Origin: an uncultured SAR116 cluster alpha proteobacterium
Lineage (GTDB): Bacteria > Pseudomonadota > Alphaproteobacteria > Puniceispirillales > GCA-002684695
NCBI GenBank assembly: GCA_902539295.1
Contig: CACBIM010000001.1
Coordinates: forward strand, 1 to 64,000
Length of the DNA: 64,000 nt
Reading direction: 5' to 3'
Below the pieces are notes generated by a model, which did not search any database, was not told the origin of the DNA, and worked only from the letters and a program-made list of their open reading frames with translations. The first letter of the stretch is position 1. The number at the start of each line of letters is the position of its first letter. Positions 1 to 9,482 of this stretch are shown here, piece after piece. The position numbers and the translations under genes were made by a program.

Positions 1-57
1 AAAGTTGATAATCCTCGTTTCAAAAATGCCTTTATGAAACTTTTTAATAAAAAATAA
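1..57 (+). CDS. C-terminal end of an unidentified protein
   Basis: The first 18 codons read openly from the window edge to a TAA at 55-57, giving a lysine- and phenylalanine-rich tail that ends FNKK. The stop is followed 7 bases later by the 3' end of a minus-strand gene, so the two genes converge. Nothing in the tail identifies a family, and only its position and the open frame support it. It could be a chance open frame. Confidence 0.35.
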   Translation, partial: KVDNPRFKNAFMKLFNKK

Positions 58-64
58 TTTTTAT

Positions 65-412
65 TTATGATTGAATATTTTCATAATATATATCATTAGC
101 TTGATTGTGATCTACGTATATTCGAGGTTCATATTGAGTTTCTTTAAAAGATTTTAAATCAAAGGGGTTAGAAGGTTCTGAATGAATAACAGTTTTTTTC
201 CAGCCAGTAACAACCCAAATAGTCTCCCCTTCCTTTTTTAATGAATTAGATTCTTTATTATTCCATACAATATTAAAGCCATCTGTTAGTAAAAGCTGCC
301 ATTTTTGTGGCTCTTGTATCCAGTTTTGGTTTTCTAATATTTTATAAACTTTAGCTTTAAATCTTTTAAGTATAAAGTTTTGTTCTTTCCAATTCATTTC
401 TTTATAAGGCAA
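65..412 (-). CDS. Hypothetical protein, tryptophan-rich, 115 aa
   Basis: I do not recognise the family. The protein is small, soluble-looking and charged, with no signal peptide or membrane segment. It has six tryptophans in 115 residues, several next to lysine or asparagine. The middle (about residues 40-75) looks like a beta-rich stretch. It lies 51 bases downstream of the HAD phosphatase gene on the same strand, so the two may be co-transcribed, with this gene last. The ATG at 412-410 is taken as start. The reading frame is real in length and composition, but no function can be assigned. Confidence 0.6.
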   Translation of the reverse strand: MPYKEMNWKEQNFILKRFKAKVYKILENQNWIQEPQKWQLLLTDGFNIVWNNKESNSLKKEGETIWVVTGWKKTVIHSEPSNPFDLKSFKETQYEPRIYVDHNQANDIYYENIQS

Positions 413-463
413 AATTTTCTCCCTTAATATTTATATATGACTTAATTTATATTCTAAAATTTA

Positions 464-1165
464 TTAATTAATTACTGTAGTTAAATCTGAAATTTTATTT
501 AGCTTTATATATTTTTTTGAGTATTCGCTAGTTTTAATATTTTCGTGTTCCCATAGAATTTTATATGGAATATGAACTCCATTTCCTCCAATCTCTAAAA
601 CAGGAAAGACATCAGATTTAAATGAATTTCCAACCATTAAAAAATTTTGGGGTTCAATCATAAGATCATCAAGTATATTTTGATATGTCTGTTTATTTTT
701 TTCTGAAACTATTTTTTTATATTTGAAATATTTTTCAAGCTTTGATTTTTCAATTTTTCTTTCTTGATCTAATAGATCGCCTTTAGTAATTAAAATTAAA
801 TCATATTTTTTTGAGAGAGTGCTCAAAATTTTATCAACTCCTTCAATAAGATTAATAGGTGCTTTGAGCATCCTTTTTCCTAATTTGATTATTTGATTTA
901 TACTCTTTATATTTATTGTTGCATCTGATGTTTTTACAGATGTTTCAATAAGAGAAAGTATAAAACCCTTTATTCCATAGCCGTAAATATCTAAATTTAA
1001 CTTTTCAGTCTTTAATAGATCTTCATCAAATTTATTTGATTTTTGTTTTAAAATATTTTTGATTTTATTTTGCGCATCAAAGAACAAATCTTCATTTTTC
1101 CAAAGAGTATCGTCAGCATCAAAACCGATAAGTTTTATTTCGTGATTTGATAATATATTTTGCAT
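464..1165 (-). CDS. HAD-family hydrolase (probable small-molecule phosphatase)
   Basis: Haloacid dehalogenase superfamily enzyme of 233 aa. Motif I is FDADDTLW at residues 15-22, giving the nucleophile Asp16 and the acid/base Asp18. A motif II-like LILITKGD lies at about residues 122-129, and motif IV appears in MVGNSFKSDV near residue 177. A helical cap of roughly 90 residues sits between motifs I and II, as in phosphoglycolate/nucleotide phosphatase types. The substrate cannot be told from sequence. It is divergent from the beta-hydroxyacid dehydrogenase gene across a 143-base AT-rich spacer that probably holds both promoters. Confidence 0.85.
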   Translation of the reverse strand: MQNILSNHEIKLIGFDADDTLWKNEDLFFDAQNKIKNILKQKSNKFDEDLLKTEKLNLDIYGYGIKGFILSLIETSVKTSDATINIKSINQIIKLGKRMLKAPINLIEGVDKILSTLSKKYDLILITKGDLLDQERKIEKSKLEKYFKYKKIVSEKNKQTYQNILDDLMIEPQNFLMVGNSFKSDVFPVLEIGGNGVHIPYKILWEHENIKTSEYSKKYIKLNKISDLTTVIN

Positions 1166-1308
1166 TCTTTAAAAAAATAGAAATGAAATTTATTAAATTA
1201 TAAATTAAGTTATTATTATATAAATTATAAATTTTTTAAAAGATCAATTATTGCGCATATTGTTAAAAATAATATATGGTTAAATATTAATAATATTTAG
1301 GAAGTTCA

Positions 1309-2184
1309 ATGGCAAATGTATGTTTTATCGGTTTAGGTGTAATGGGTTACCCAATGGCAGGTCATTTATCAAGGGCAGGTCACCAAGTTTTTGTTTTTAA
1401 CCGGACAACTGAAAAATCAAAAAAATGGATTAAAGAGTTTAATGGTCAGGTATGTGATAGTCCAAGAGAGGCTGCTAATAAATCAGAGTATATATTTGTT
1501 TGTGTTGGTAATGATGATGATGTTTTGTCAGTATTTAGTGGAAATAATGGAATAATTTCTGGTATATCAAAAAATTCCATTTTAGTTGATCACACTACAG
1601 CAAGTGCCGATTTGGCAAAGAATTTACACAAAACATTGATTGATAAAAAAGCTTATTTTATAGATGCTCCAGTTTCTGGAGGTCAAGTTGGAGCTGAAAA
1701 TGGAGTTCTCTCAATTATGTGTGGAGGTGAGAGAAATATATTTAATAAAGCTGAGCAAATCATGAGTGCTTATGGAAAAAATATTTCTCTAATTGGAGAG
1801 GTTGGCAGCGGTCAATTAGCAAAAATGGTTAATCAAATTTGCATTGCAGGTCTTGTTCAAGGTCTATCAGAAGGAATAAATTTTGGAGTAAATGCAAATT
1901 TAGATATGAAAAAAGTTTTAGATGTTATTCAATCTGGTGCTGCTGGCAGTTGGCAGATGATTAATAGAGGTGAGACTATGGTTCAAAATAAATTCAATTT
2001 TGGATTTGCTGTTGATTGGATGCGAAAAGATTTAATGCTTTGTTTAGATGAGGCAAGAAAAAATAAATCAAGGCTACCAATTACATCTTTAATTGACCAG
2101 TTTTATGCTCAAGTTCAAGAAAATAATGGTGGTAGGTTCGATACTTCAAGCCTTATAACTCTTTTAAAAAAAACTAAAGTTTAA
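1309..2184 (+). CDS. NAD(P)-dependent beta-hydroxyacid dehydrogenase (3-hydroxyisobutyrate dehydrogenase family)
   Basis: A 291-aa member of the family containing 3-hydroxyisobutyrate dehydrogenase, tartronate semialdehyde reductase and glyoxylate/succinic semialdehyde reductase. The Rossmann motif GLGVMG is at residues 8-13. The substrate-binding DAPVSGG is near residue 118, and the catalytic lysine lies in GQLAKMVNQ near residue 171. The C-terminal half is the all-helical dimerisation domain, and length is normal for the family. A GGAAG-like ribosome site precedes the ATG. The purine operon in this window makes glyoxylate, so a glyoxylate or tartronate-semialdehyde reductase role would fit, but the subfamily cannot be resolved by eye. 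Its 3' end overlaps the convergent mazG by 11 bases. Confidence 0.88.
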   Translation: MANVCFIGLGVMGYPMAGHLSRAGHQVFVFNRTTEKSKKWIKEFNGQVCDSPREAANKSEYIFVCVGNDDDVLSVFSGNNGIISGISKNSILVDHTTASADLAKNLHKTLIDKKAYFIDAPVSGGQVGAENGVLSIMCGGERNIFNKAEQIMSAYGKNISLIGEVGSGQLAKMVNQICIAGLVQGLSEGINFGVNANLDMKKVLDVIQSGAAGSWQMINRGETMVQNKFNFGFAVDWMRKDLMLCLDEARKNKSRLPITSLIDQFYAQVQENNGGRFDTSSLITLLKKTKV

Positions 2185-3007
2185 TTTTTTTACTTTTTAA
2201 CCAATACTTATGTTTTTTCTCAAGCGAAATCTCTGCAAAGTTTTTATTTTCTTTTCGAGCTAGCATTTCAGAGTAATTATATCTTTTAGTAAATTTATTA
2301 TTTGCATATTCAAGAGCCTCTTGAGAATTAATGCCTGCTTTTCTCAAAATATTAATTGATGAAAATAAGACATCTCCTCCTTCATCTAAACATTTTTGTT
2401 TATCATTTGTTTTTAAAGCTTCCTTAAATTCTTGAATTTCTTCTTGTAATTTTAAGATACAATCATTCACATTTTTAAAATCAAAACCATCTTTACTTAC
2501 TTCTTCCTGTATTTTTTGTGATTTTATTATTGAAGGTAGGTTCTTTGTTATTTTAGATAAAGTATTAATGTTTTTTGTTTTTTCTTTCTTTTCTTGTTCT
2601 TTGATTCTATCCCATTGATTTTTGACATCATCAGGTGTTTTTATATTTGTGTTCTTTTCAAAAATATGAGGATGTCTTCTAATTAATTTTTTGTTGATAC
2701 TTTTAACAACATCATTGAATTTAAAAAGATGTTTTTCTTTTGCTATTTGAGAAAGAAAAACAACTTGAAGTAGCAAGTCACCTAATTCATCTTTCAATTC
2801 ATTGTAGTCTTCATCCTGAATGGATTGATTTACCTCGTAAGCTTCTTCAATAGTATAAGGAGCTATAGATTTGAAAGTTTGTTTAATATCCCAAGGACAT
2901 CCTTTATCAGGGTCTCTAAGATGTGACATAATATTAAGTAATTTGTCTAATTCATTTGTCTTTTTGTCATTTAAATAACTAAAAGTATTATTTTTATTTG
3001 ATTTCAT
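2174..3007 (-). CDS. mazG: Nucleoside triphosphate pyrophosphohydrolase MazG
   Basis: All-alpha NTP pyrophosphatase of 277 aa that hydrolyses non-canonical or excess (d)NTPs to the monophosphate and PPi. The first MazG domain carries the signature region around GCPWDIKQT (about residues 37-45), the metal-binding YTIEEAYEV, and DELGDLLLQVVF near residue 75. The second domain repeats the pattern with EEIQEFKEAL and DEGGDVLFS near residues 190-215. This matches the two-domain E. coli-type MazG, with a short N-terminal extension. It overlaps the dehydrogenase gene tail to tail and is divergent from the DUF502 gene. Confidence 0.93.
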   Translation of the reverse strand: MKSNKNNTFSYLNDKKTNELDKLLNIMSHLRDPDKGCPWDIKQTFKSIAPYTIEEAYEVNQSIQDEDYNELKDELGDLLLQVVFLSQIAKEKHLFKFNDVVKSINKKLIRRHPHIFEKNTNIKTPDDVKNQWDRIKEQEKKEKTKNINTLSKITKNLPSIIKSQKIQEEVSKDGFDFKNVNDCILKLQEEIQEFKEALKTNDKQKCLDEGGDVLFSSINILRKAGINSQEALEYANNKFTKRYNYSEMLARKENKNFAEISLEKKHKYWLKSKKIKL

Positions 3008-3075
3008 GTATTAATTATAATTTTAAATTCTATCTATTATTTAGAATAAAATAACTTTTTTTGAAAGGTTAATAA

Positions 3076-3681
3076 ATGACTAAAATCAGGTCTTGGTTTT
3101 TAACAGGTATTCTTGTTATGACACCACTAATACTTACAATTTACGTTGCTTGGGCATTTATAACATTTGTAGACAACTTAGTTGTTCCACTTGTTCCTTT
3201 TGATTATAGACCATCAAACTATCTCCCTTTTTCAATTCCTGGGCTTGGATTAATTATAGTATTTATATTTACTACTTTTGTTGGTTTACTTGCTACAGGA
3301 CTTTTTGGCCGAACCTTAATTCGTATATGGGAAAATATACTTAACAGAATGCCTGTTGTTCGTTCTGTTTATAGTGCGATCAAACAGATACTTGAAACAG
3401 TTATGGCAACACAATCTGATGCTTTTCGTCAGGCTGTATTAGTTCAATACCCAAGAAAAGATATTTGGGCAATCGGCTTTGTTACTGGCTCAACTAGGGG
3501 CGAAGTAGGAAAAAGAGTAGATAAGAAAATGGTAAATGTTTTTATGCCCACTACTCCAAATCCTACTAGTGGGTTCCTTCTATTTTTCCCTGAAGAAGAC
3601 TTAATATTTCTAAATATGTCAGTAGAAGATGCACTAAAATTAGTTGTATCTGGTGGTATGGTCGTGCCTAAAGAAAAATAA
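3076..3681 (+). CDS. DUF502 family inner-membrane protein
   Basis: A 201-aa protein of the DUF502 family, widespread in Proteobacteria and lacking an established function. Two hydrophobic segments lie at about residues 9-29 and 51-72, joined by a proline-rich stretch. The conserved segments LNRMPVVRSVYSAIKQ (near residue 90) and MPTTPNPTSG (near 158) are clear. The C-terminal domain should be cytoplasmic or peripheral. In Alphaproteobacteria this gene is commonly found next to recG, as here (convergent, 10 bases apart). An AAGG ribosome site precedes the ATG. Confidence 0.88.
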   Translation: MTKIRSWFLTGILVMTPLILTIYVAWAFITFVDNLVVPLVPFDYRPSNYLPFSIPGLGLIIVFIFTTFVGLLATGLFGRTLIRIWENILNRMPVVRSVYSAIKQILETVMATQSDAFRQAVLVQYPRKDIWAIGFVTGSTRGEVGKRVDKKMVNVFMPTTPNPTSGFLLFFPEEDLIFLNMSVEDALKLVVSGGMVVPKEK

Positions 3682-3691
3682 AGTTATTTTT

Positions 3692-5767
3692 CTAACTTAT
3701 TAGTTTAATATATTCATCTTTATTAAATAGACTTACTAGAACTTCATGTTCAAAATTAAGATTATTTCTTGAAACAACATTGATTGCTAAATCTTTTGCC
3801 AATATAAGTTTTTCTCTATCAATAAATGGTAACAGTTTGAACTCAATTTCACCAGATTGTCTTGTTCCGAAAACTTCTCCAGGACCTCTTAATTCAAGAT
3901 CTTTTTCAGCAATAAAAAAACCATCATCAGTATCTCTCATTGTTTTAAGTCTTAATTTGCCAACATCGCTTATATTTTTTCCATACATAAGAATGCAATA
4001 AGACTGTAAAGAGCTTCGACCAACTCTACCTCTTAGTTGATGAAGTTGAGCAAGTCCAAATCTTTCAGCGTTTTCAATTATAATTATTGTGGCATCAGGA
4101 ATATCTATTCCAACTTCAATTACTGTTGATGCTATTAAAATCTTTGATTCATTATTAAAAAAACTTTCGATTGATTTTTCTCTTTCATCGTTGTCCATTT
4201 TCCCGTGTGCTAATGAGGGATTAAATTTTGAAAATGATTTAGTTAGAATTTTGAACCTATTATTTAATGATACTAAATCAATTTTTTCTGTTTCTTCTAG
4301 AACAGGACATACCCAATAAACTTTTTCTTTATTTTCAAGTGCTCTAGAAATTGCCATTTTTACTTTTTCGTATTTTTCCAATGGTAAAATCTTAGTTATA
4401 ATTTTTTTTCTATTTTTAGGTTTTTCTTTAATTTCACTGAGATCAAGATCACCATAAATTGTCATAGATAAACTTCTGGGTATTGGGGTGGCTGTAAGAA
4501 GTAACAAATGTACATTTTCTCCTTTGGCTAAGACTTTACTTCTCTGTACTACTCCGAATTTATGTTGCTCATCAATAACTGCTATCCCTAAATTATTAAA
4601 TGTTACTTTATCAGAAATTAAAGAATGAGTTCCAATTACAATATCTATATGCCCTCTTGCAATTTGATTTAATATAAAGATCCTTTCTTCTTTATCTATT
4701 TTTGCCGTTAAAAGGGCTACTGATATATTTAGACCTTTAGTAATTTTTTTGATAAAATTATAATGTTGATTAGATAATAATTCAGTTGGTGCCATAAATG
4801 CAGCTTGTTTAGAGTTTTCAATGACATTTAAAATTGCTGCTAAAGCAACAATTGTTTTTCCACTTCCAACATCTCCTTGTAAAATTCTTTTCATTTGAGT
4901 TTTTGAACAAAGATCGGAATATAAATCTTCAATACATTCATTTTGTGAATTAGTAAGATTAAAACTTAAACTTTTTAAACACTTATTAAAGTATTTTGAT
5001 TTACATTTAATTTTGTTTACATTTAGAACTTGGTATTTTCGTTGATAAATTTGCATCCCCAATTGATTTGCAAAAGCTTCATCAAAGCTTAATCTCTGCA
5101 AGCATGAAATCCTTTTATCAACTTCAATTGTTGAATTCGGAATATGAATAAACCTAAGAGCTTGTTCAAATGAAGGCCAGTTATTTTCTTTAATAATTTT
5201 GTTTGGTATCCATTCTGGTAAATTCGAAGGAATAAGTGTAATTGCATGCCTGATAGATTTTCTAAGTAATTTATTGTTTATCCCTGCGGTAAGTGGATAA
5301 ATAGGTTCAAATTTTGGAATATTATTAGAGTGGTTAACATCATATATGTAGTCAGGATTTATAAACTTCACTCTTTCATTAAACCAATTAATCTTCCCGC
5401 TAACAATTACAGTTGAGTTAACTGGAAAATTTTTTTCAATATATTGACCTTTATAATTAAAAAAAATTATTTCGATTCCAATATTTTCACAACTACCAAG
5501 GAGCTTAAATGGTCTGTTTGAATTATAAAAGTTTGATATATGTTTAGTGATTAATATTTTTTTTGTAATTATTGAATTTGTTGGACAATGCTTTAAATCT
5601 AAATTATCAAAACGTTTAATTACTGTGTGTGGAAGATGAAATAATAGATCAATGACATTTTTACCAATTTTATTTTCAAGAAGCTTGAATGTCTTTGGAC
5701 CAATTCCAGGTATTAATGTAATCTCTGAAAACAATGGATACAAAAAACTAGGTCTTTGAAATTTCAT
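3692..5767 (-). CDS. recG: ATP-dependent DNA helicase RecG
   Basis: Branch-migrating superfamily 2 helicase of 691 aa, acting on stalled forks and recombination intermediates. The N-terminal wedge (OB fold) has a helix-hairpin-like start, IPGIGPKT, near residue 20. Walker A is GDVGSGKT near residue 300, and the DEAH-class box IDEQHKFG is near residue 400. The motif III region TATPIPRSL and the C-terminal QLRGRVGR follow. Length matches the family (about 690). It is divergent from sdhE with only 29 bases between starts. Confidence 0.97.
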   Translation of the reverse strand: MKFQRPSFLYPLFSEITLIPGIGPKTFKLLENKIGKNVIDLLFHLPHTVIKRFDNLDLKHCPTNSIITKKILITKHISNFYNSNRPFKLLGSCENIGIEIIFFNYKGQYIEKNFPVNSTVIVSGKINWFNERVKFINPDYIYDVNHSNNIPKFEPIYPLTAGINNKLLRKSIRHAITLIPSNLPEWIPNKIIKENNWPSFEQALRFIHIPNSTIEVDKRISCLQRLSFDEAFANQLGMQIYQRKYQVLNVNKIKCKSKYFNKCLKSLSFNLTNSQNECIEDLYSDLCSKTQMKRILQGDVGSGKTIVALAAILNVIENSKQAAFMAPTELLSNQHYNFIKKITKGLNISVALLTAKIDKEERIFILNQIARGHIDIVIGTHSLISDKVTFNNLGIAVIDEQHKFGVVQRSKVLAKGENVHLLLLTATPIPRSLSMTIYGDLDLSEIKEKPKNRKKIITKILPLEKYEKVKMAISRALENKEKVYWVCPVLEETEKIDLVSLNNRFKILTKSFSKFNPSLAHGKMDNDEREKSIESFFNNESKILIASTVIEVGIDIPDATIIIIENAERFGLAQLHQLRGRVGRSSLQSYCILMYGKNISDVGKLRLKTMRDTDDGFFIAEKDLELRGPGEVFGTRQSGEIEFKLLPFIDREKLILAKDLAINVVSRNNLNFEHEVLVSLFNKDEYIKLIS

Positions 5768-5796
5768 TTTTTTAATTTATCAAAATTTATTATCTA

Positions 5797-6063
5797 ATGG
5801 CAAAACTAAATTACAAAAATTCTCTCATTAAAAAACTTCAGTATCGTTCTATATATTCTGGTTCAAAAGAGTGTGATTTTGTATTAAGTAATTTTGCTAA
5901 AAATAATTTAGAAAAATTAAGTATAAGTGAGTTGGAATCATATGAAAGATTTCTTACACTTGGTGATGTAAATATTTGGAATTGGGTTTCGAATAATGAA
6001 GCTGTTCCATTTTTTGAAGATGAAAACTATGAAAAATTTATTTTAATGATGAAAAAGTCTTAA
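5797..6063 (+). CDS. sdhE: Succinate dehydrogenase assembly factor SdhE (DUF339)
   Basis: An 88-aa all-helical protein of the SdhE/Sdh5 family, which promotes covalent flavinylation of succinate dehydrogenase SdhA. The conserved segment appears as YSGSKECD (about residues 20-27), keeping G..E.D of the RGxxExD signature but without its leading arginine. The later LGDVNIWNWV near residue 55 is the other family hallmark. Its position between recG and mfd is a recurrent alphaproteobacterial arrangement. The last codon's stop overlaps the mfd start (ATG within TTAATG), so translation is probably coupled. Confidence 0.88.
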   Translation: MAKLNYKNSLIKKLQYRSIYSGSKECDFVLSNFAKNNLEKLSISELESYERFLTLGDVNIWNWVSNNEAVPFFEDENYEKFILMMKKS

Positions 6064-9000
6064 TGAAACTTTTTGGCAATGATCTAATTCTAAAAAAAAA
6101 AAATATAATTTCCAATATACCTGATGGAGCAGATTGTCTAGCAGCCGTAGAATTATGTAATCATTTTAGTAAAATTCTTATCATTTTACGAGATGATGTT
6201 AGGTTATCAAGATTTTCACAATCTCTTAGTATTATAAATAATAATATTGATATTATTGAATTCCCAGCATGGGACTGTCTTCCATTTGACAAGAACTCAC
6301 CAAATCAAAAATTAATAGGTAAAAGGGTGAGAGCACTATCAATTTTAGCTAATTCAAATAGCAAGAAAACAATAATTTTATCTACAATTGGTTCCGTAAT
6401 TCAAAAAATTCCTAATCAAGATTTTATTAAAAATGCATCTAAAAGCATACAATCTGGACAAAATATTTCACAAAGAGAATTAATAAATTTTTTTGAAAAT
6501 AATGGTTATATGAGAACTAATACTGTTAGAGAGGATTCAGAGTATTCTTTAAGGGGAAGTATTCTTGATGTCTTTCCTCCTGGAGAAAAACATCCTGTGC
6601 GAATTGATTTCTTTGGTGATGTCATCGATTCCTTAAGATTATTTGACCCAATCAGTCAGTTGAGTTTACACAATATCAATTTTATAAGTTTTAATGCTGG
6701 TAATGAGATTATTTTAACTGATCATAGTGTAGAATTATTTAGGAGAAATCATAGAGAACTATTTAACGAAGAGTATGATAAATCACTTTATAGTAATATT
6801 TCCCAGAAAATCAGAACAAATGGCATTGAACATTATTTATCTATGTTTCATGAAAGTTTGGCAACAATATTTGATCATATTGGCGATGCACATGTAATTT
6901 TAGATAAAGAGTATTTGCCCGTTTTAGATACTAAGTTTGATGAGATCAATGATTTTTATAACGCAAGGAAAGACGATTATAATACTGAAGGAAAAAGATT
7001 TAATTTATTATCTCCGCAAAATTTATATTTGGATAAAAAAAAATTATCAGAGATTTTAGATAAAAGGGTAGTAATTGAATTTAATTCTTTTACGTCAGGT
7101 GAAAAAAATTCATCAATATATTTAAATATCAAGCCTGGAATTGATTTTAGTATTGCAAAAATTCAAGGGGAAAATACAGTCAATGAGTTGCTAAACCTCT
7201 CAAAAGTACATCATGAAATATTAGTTTGTTGTAACTCAAATGGATCTTTGCAAAGAATTAAAGGCATAATTAACGGCATTGCCAAAGATGATATTATCAA
7301 TGAAATAAAAAATATATCGCAATTGAAAAATAACTTTTCCTGTATCGTTTATCCTTTAGAAAAAGGATTTAAAATAAATAATACTCTTTTTGTTTCAGAA
7401 GAAGATTTATTTGGAGTTAAATTTGGAAGGCCTACTGTCAAATTAAGAAAAGCAGAAAACTTTTTAAGAGATATAACCTCATTAACGACTGGAGACTTGC
7501 TTGTCCACGTAGAACACGGGATTGGTAAATATGAAGGTTTAGAGACAATTAAGTCTAAAGATTTAGAAAGAGACTGCCTTAAACTTTTATATAGTGGAAA
7601 TGACAGGTTATATGTTCCTGTTGAAAATATTGAACTTATTTCAAGATATGGTTCAGGTAGTGATGCTAGTCTTGATAAACTTGGTAGTAGCGGCTGGCAG
7701 GCAAGGAAAGCAAATGCTAAAAAAAGAATAAAAGAAATTGCAGATGAATTAATAAAAGTAGCTGCCAGTAGGGAAACGACTAAAATTAAGCCGTTAGAAT
7801 TTCCTTCAGACGAATACAAACGTTTTTGTTCACGCTTTTCATATACTCCCACTGAAGATCAACAATTAGCCATTCAGGATGTTGAAAATGATCTATTGTC
7901 TGGGAGATTAATGGATAGGTTAATTTGTGGTGATGTTGGCTATGGTAAAACTGAAATCGCTCTTAGATCATCTTTTATGGTGGCAATGGCAGGTTATCAG
8001 GTGGCTGTAATTGCACCTACAACACTATTGGTTAAGCAACATGTTGTTAATTTTCAAGAAAGGTTTAGGGGGTTTCCAATAAAAGTTAGTGAGTTATCTA
8101 GATTTGTAAAATCTAAAGATAGTAAATTAGTAAAACATGAAATTGAAACTGGTGAAACTCAAATTATTATTGGAACTCATTCGTTATTATCTAAAAAAAT
8201 TGTATTTAATAATTTATTGCTCCTTATAATCGATGAAGAACAACATTTTGGTGTTGCACAAAAAGAATACTTAAAGTCCATTAGGCAATCAATGCATGTA
8301 TTAACATTGACTGCTACTCCAATACCAAGAACGCTTCAAATGTCTCTTTCAGGTGTAAGGTCTATGAGCCTAATTACAACTCCACCTGTTGATAGACTTT
8401 CAATAAGAACGTTTGTTTCAACTTGGGATAATATAACGTTAAAAGAAGCTATAAAAAGAGAAATTCATAGAGGTGGACTAGTATTTTGTGTTGTACCTCG
8501 AATAAAAGACTTAAATAAAGTCCATGATAAATTAATTGAATTATTACCAGATTTAAAAATTGCTACAGCACATGGAAGAATGAATGTTGAAGAAATAGAT
8601 AAATCAATGATTGGTTTTTCACAAGGCAAAGCAAATGTTCTTCTTTCTACAAATATTATTGAGTCAGGATTGGATATACCGTTAGCAAACACCATAATTG
8701 TTTATAATGCTGATAAATTTGGATTGTCTCAATTATATCAATTACGTGGCAGAGTTGGAAGAGGTAAGTCAAGAGCATACGCTTACTTAACAATAAATGA
8801 TGATTCATTGTTAACTAGTAATGCTAGAAAAAGATTAGAGGTAATGCAAACATTAGATAATCTTGGCGCAGGCTTTTCACTTGCTTCATACGATATGGAT
8901 ATTAGGGGTGCGGGAAACCTTTTAGGTGAAGAGCAATCTGGTCATATCAAAGAAGTAGGAATAGAACTTTATCAATCTTTACTTAAGGCGGCTATAGAAA

Positions 9001-9482
9001 TAAATTCTATTGAAGGAAGTTTGAATATAGATGAGTGGTCTCCTCAAATACAAATTGGAGTTTCATCAAAAATACCAGAAAATTATATTGAAGATATTTC
9101 TTTAAGACTTTCGATGTATAGAAGAATAGCAGTTTTAAAATCTGACGAAGAGATTGAAATAATTAAACAAGAGTTGGTTGATAGGTTTGGTAATCTCCCT
9201 AAGGAAGTAATTACATTATTAGAAATTATAAATATAAAACAACATTGTAAGAATGCTAATATTTATAAAATTGATGCTGGAAAAAATGGAATTAATTTAA
9301 AGTTTTACAATGGTATTTTTCCTAATCCAGAAAACCTTCTAAAACATATTACAAAAAATTCTGAAAGAATTTCAGTTAATAGTGATCAGTCAATTATAAT
9401 CAAAAAAAATATGTCAAATAAAAATGAAAGAATTAGATTGGTAAAAGAAGAATTAAAGATGATTTCTGATCTACTTATTTAA
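6063..9482 (+). CDS. mfd: Transcription-repair coupling factor Mfd
   Basis: A 1139-aa translocase that displaces stalled RNA polymerase and recruits UvrA for strand-specific repair. The N-terminal UvrB-like region (about residues 1-350) includes EFPAWDCLPFD and the RGSILDVFPPG segment. The RNA-polymerase-interacting CarD-like domain begins at LLVHVEHGIGKYEG near residue 480. Walker A is GDVGYGKTE near residue 624 and DEEQHFG near 723. The RecG-like TRG region QLRGRVGRG follows near residue 895, then the C-terminal Mfd domain. Length matches E. coli (1148). It converges on the DsbA-family gene with a 4-base overlap. Confidence 0.97.
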   Translation: MKLFGNDLILKKKNIISNIPDGADCLAAVELCNHFSKILIILRDDVRLSRFSQSLSIINNNIDIIEFPAWDCLPFDKNSPNQKLIGKRVRALSILANSNSKKTIILSTIGSVIQKIPNQDFIKNASKSIQSGQNISQRELINFFENNGYMRTNTVREDSEYSLRGSILDVFPPGEKHPVRIDFFGDVIDSLRLFDPISQLSLHNINFISFNAGNEIILTDHSVELFRRNHRELFNEEYDKSLYSNISQKIRTNGIEHYLSMFHESLATIFDHIGDAHVILDKEYLPVLDTKFDEINDFYNARKDDYNTEGKRFNLLSPQNLYLDKKKLSEILDKRVVIEFNSFTSGEKNSSIYLNIKPGIDFSIAKIQGENTVNELLNLSKVHHEILVCCNSNGSLQRIKGIINGIAKDDIINEIKNISQLKNNFSCIVYPLEKGFKINNTLFVSEEDLFGVKFGRPTVKLRKAENFLRDITSLTTGDLLVHVEHGIGKYEGLETIKSKDLERDCLKLLYSGNDRLYVPVENIELISRYGSGSDASLDKLGSSGWQARKANAKKRIKEIADELIKVAASRETTKIKPLEFPSDEYKRFCSRFSYTPTEDQQLAIQDVENDLLSGRLMDRLICGDVGYGKTEIALRSSFMVAMAGYQVAVIAPTTLLVKQHVVNFQERFRGFPIKVSELSRFVKSKDSKLVKHEIETGETQIIIGTHSLLSKKIVFNNLLLLIIDEEQHFGVAQKEYLKSIRQSMHVLTLTATPIPRTLQMSLSGVRSMSLITTPPVDRLSIRTFVSTWDNITLKEAIKREIHRGGLVFCVVPRIKDLNKVHDKLIELLPDLKIATAHGRMNVEEIDKSMIGFSQGKANVLLSTNIIESGLDIPLANTIIVYNADKFGLSQLYQLRGRVGRGKSRAYAYLTINDDSLLTSNARKRLEVMQTLDNLGAGFSLASYDMDIRGAGNLLGEEQSGHIKEVGIELYQSLLKAAIEINSIEGSLNIDEWSPQIQIGVSSKIPENYIEDISLRLSMYRRIAVLKSDEEIEIIKQELVDRFGNLPKEVITLLEIINIKQHCKNANIYKIDAGKNGINLKFYNGIFPNPENLLKHITKNSERISVNSDQSIIIKKNMSNKNERIRLVKEELKMISDLLI

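Noticed and set aside
7349-7852. Open frame of 167 codons antisense to mfd
   Set aside because: It lies wholly within the strongly conserved Mfd coding region, has no ribosome site or recognisable domain, and looks like a by-product of AT-rich codon use.
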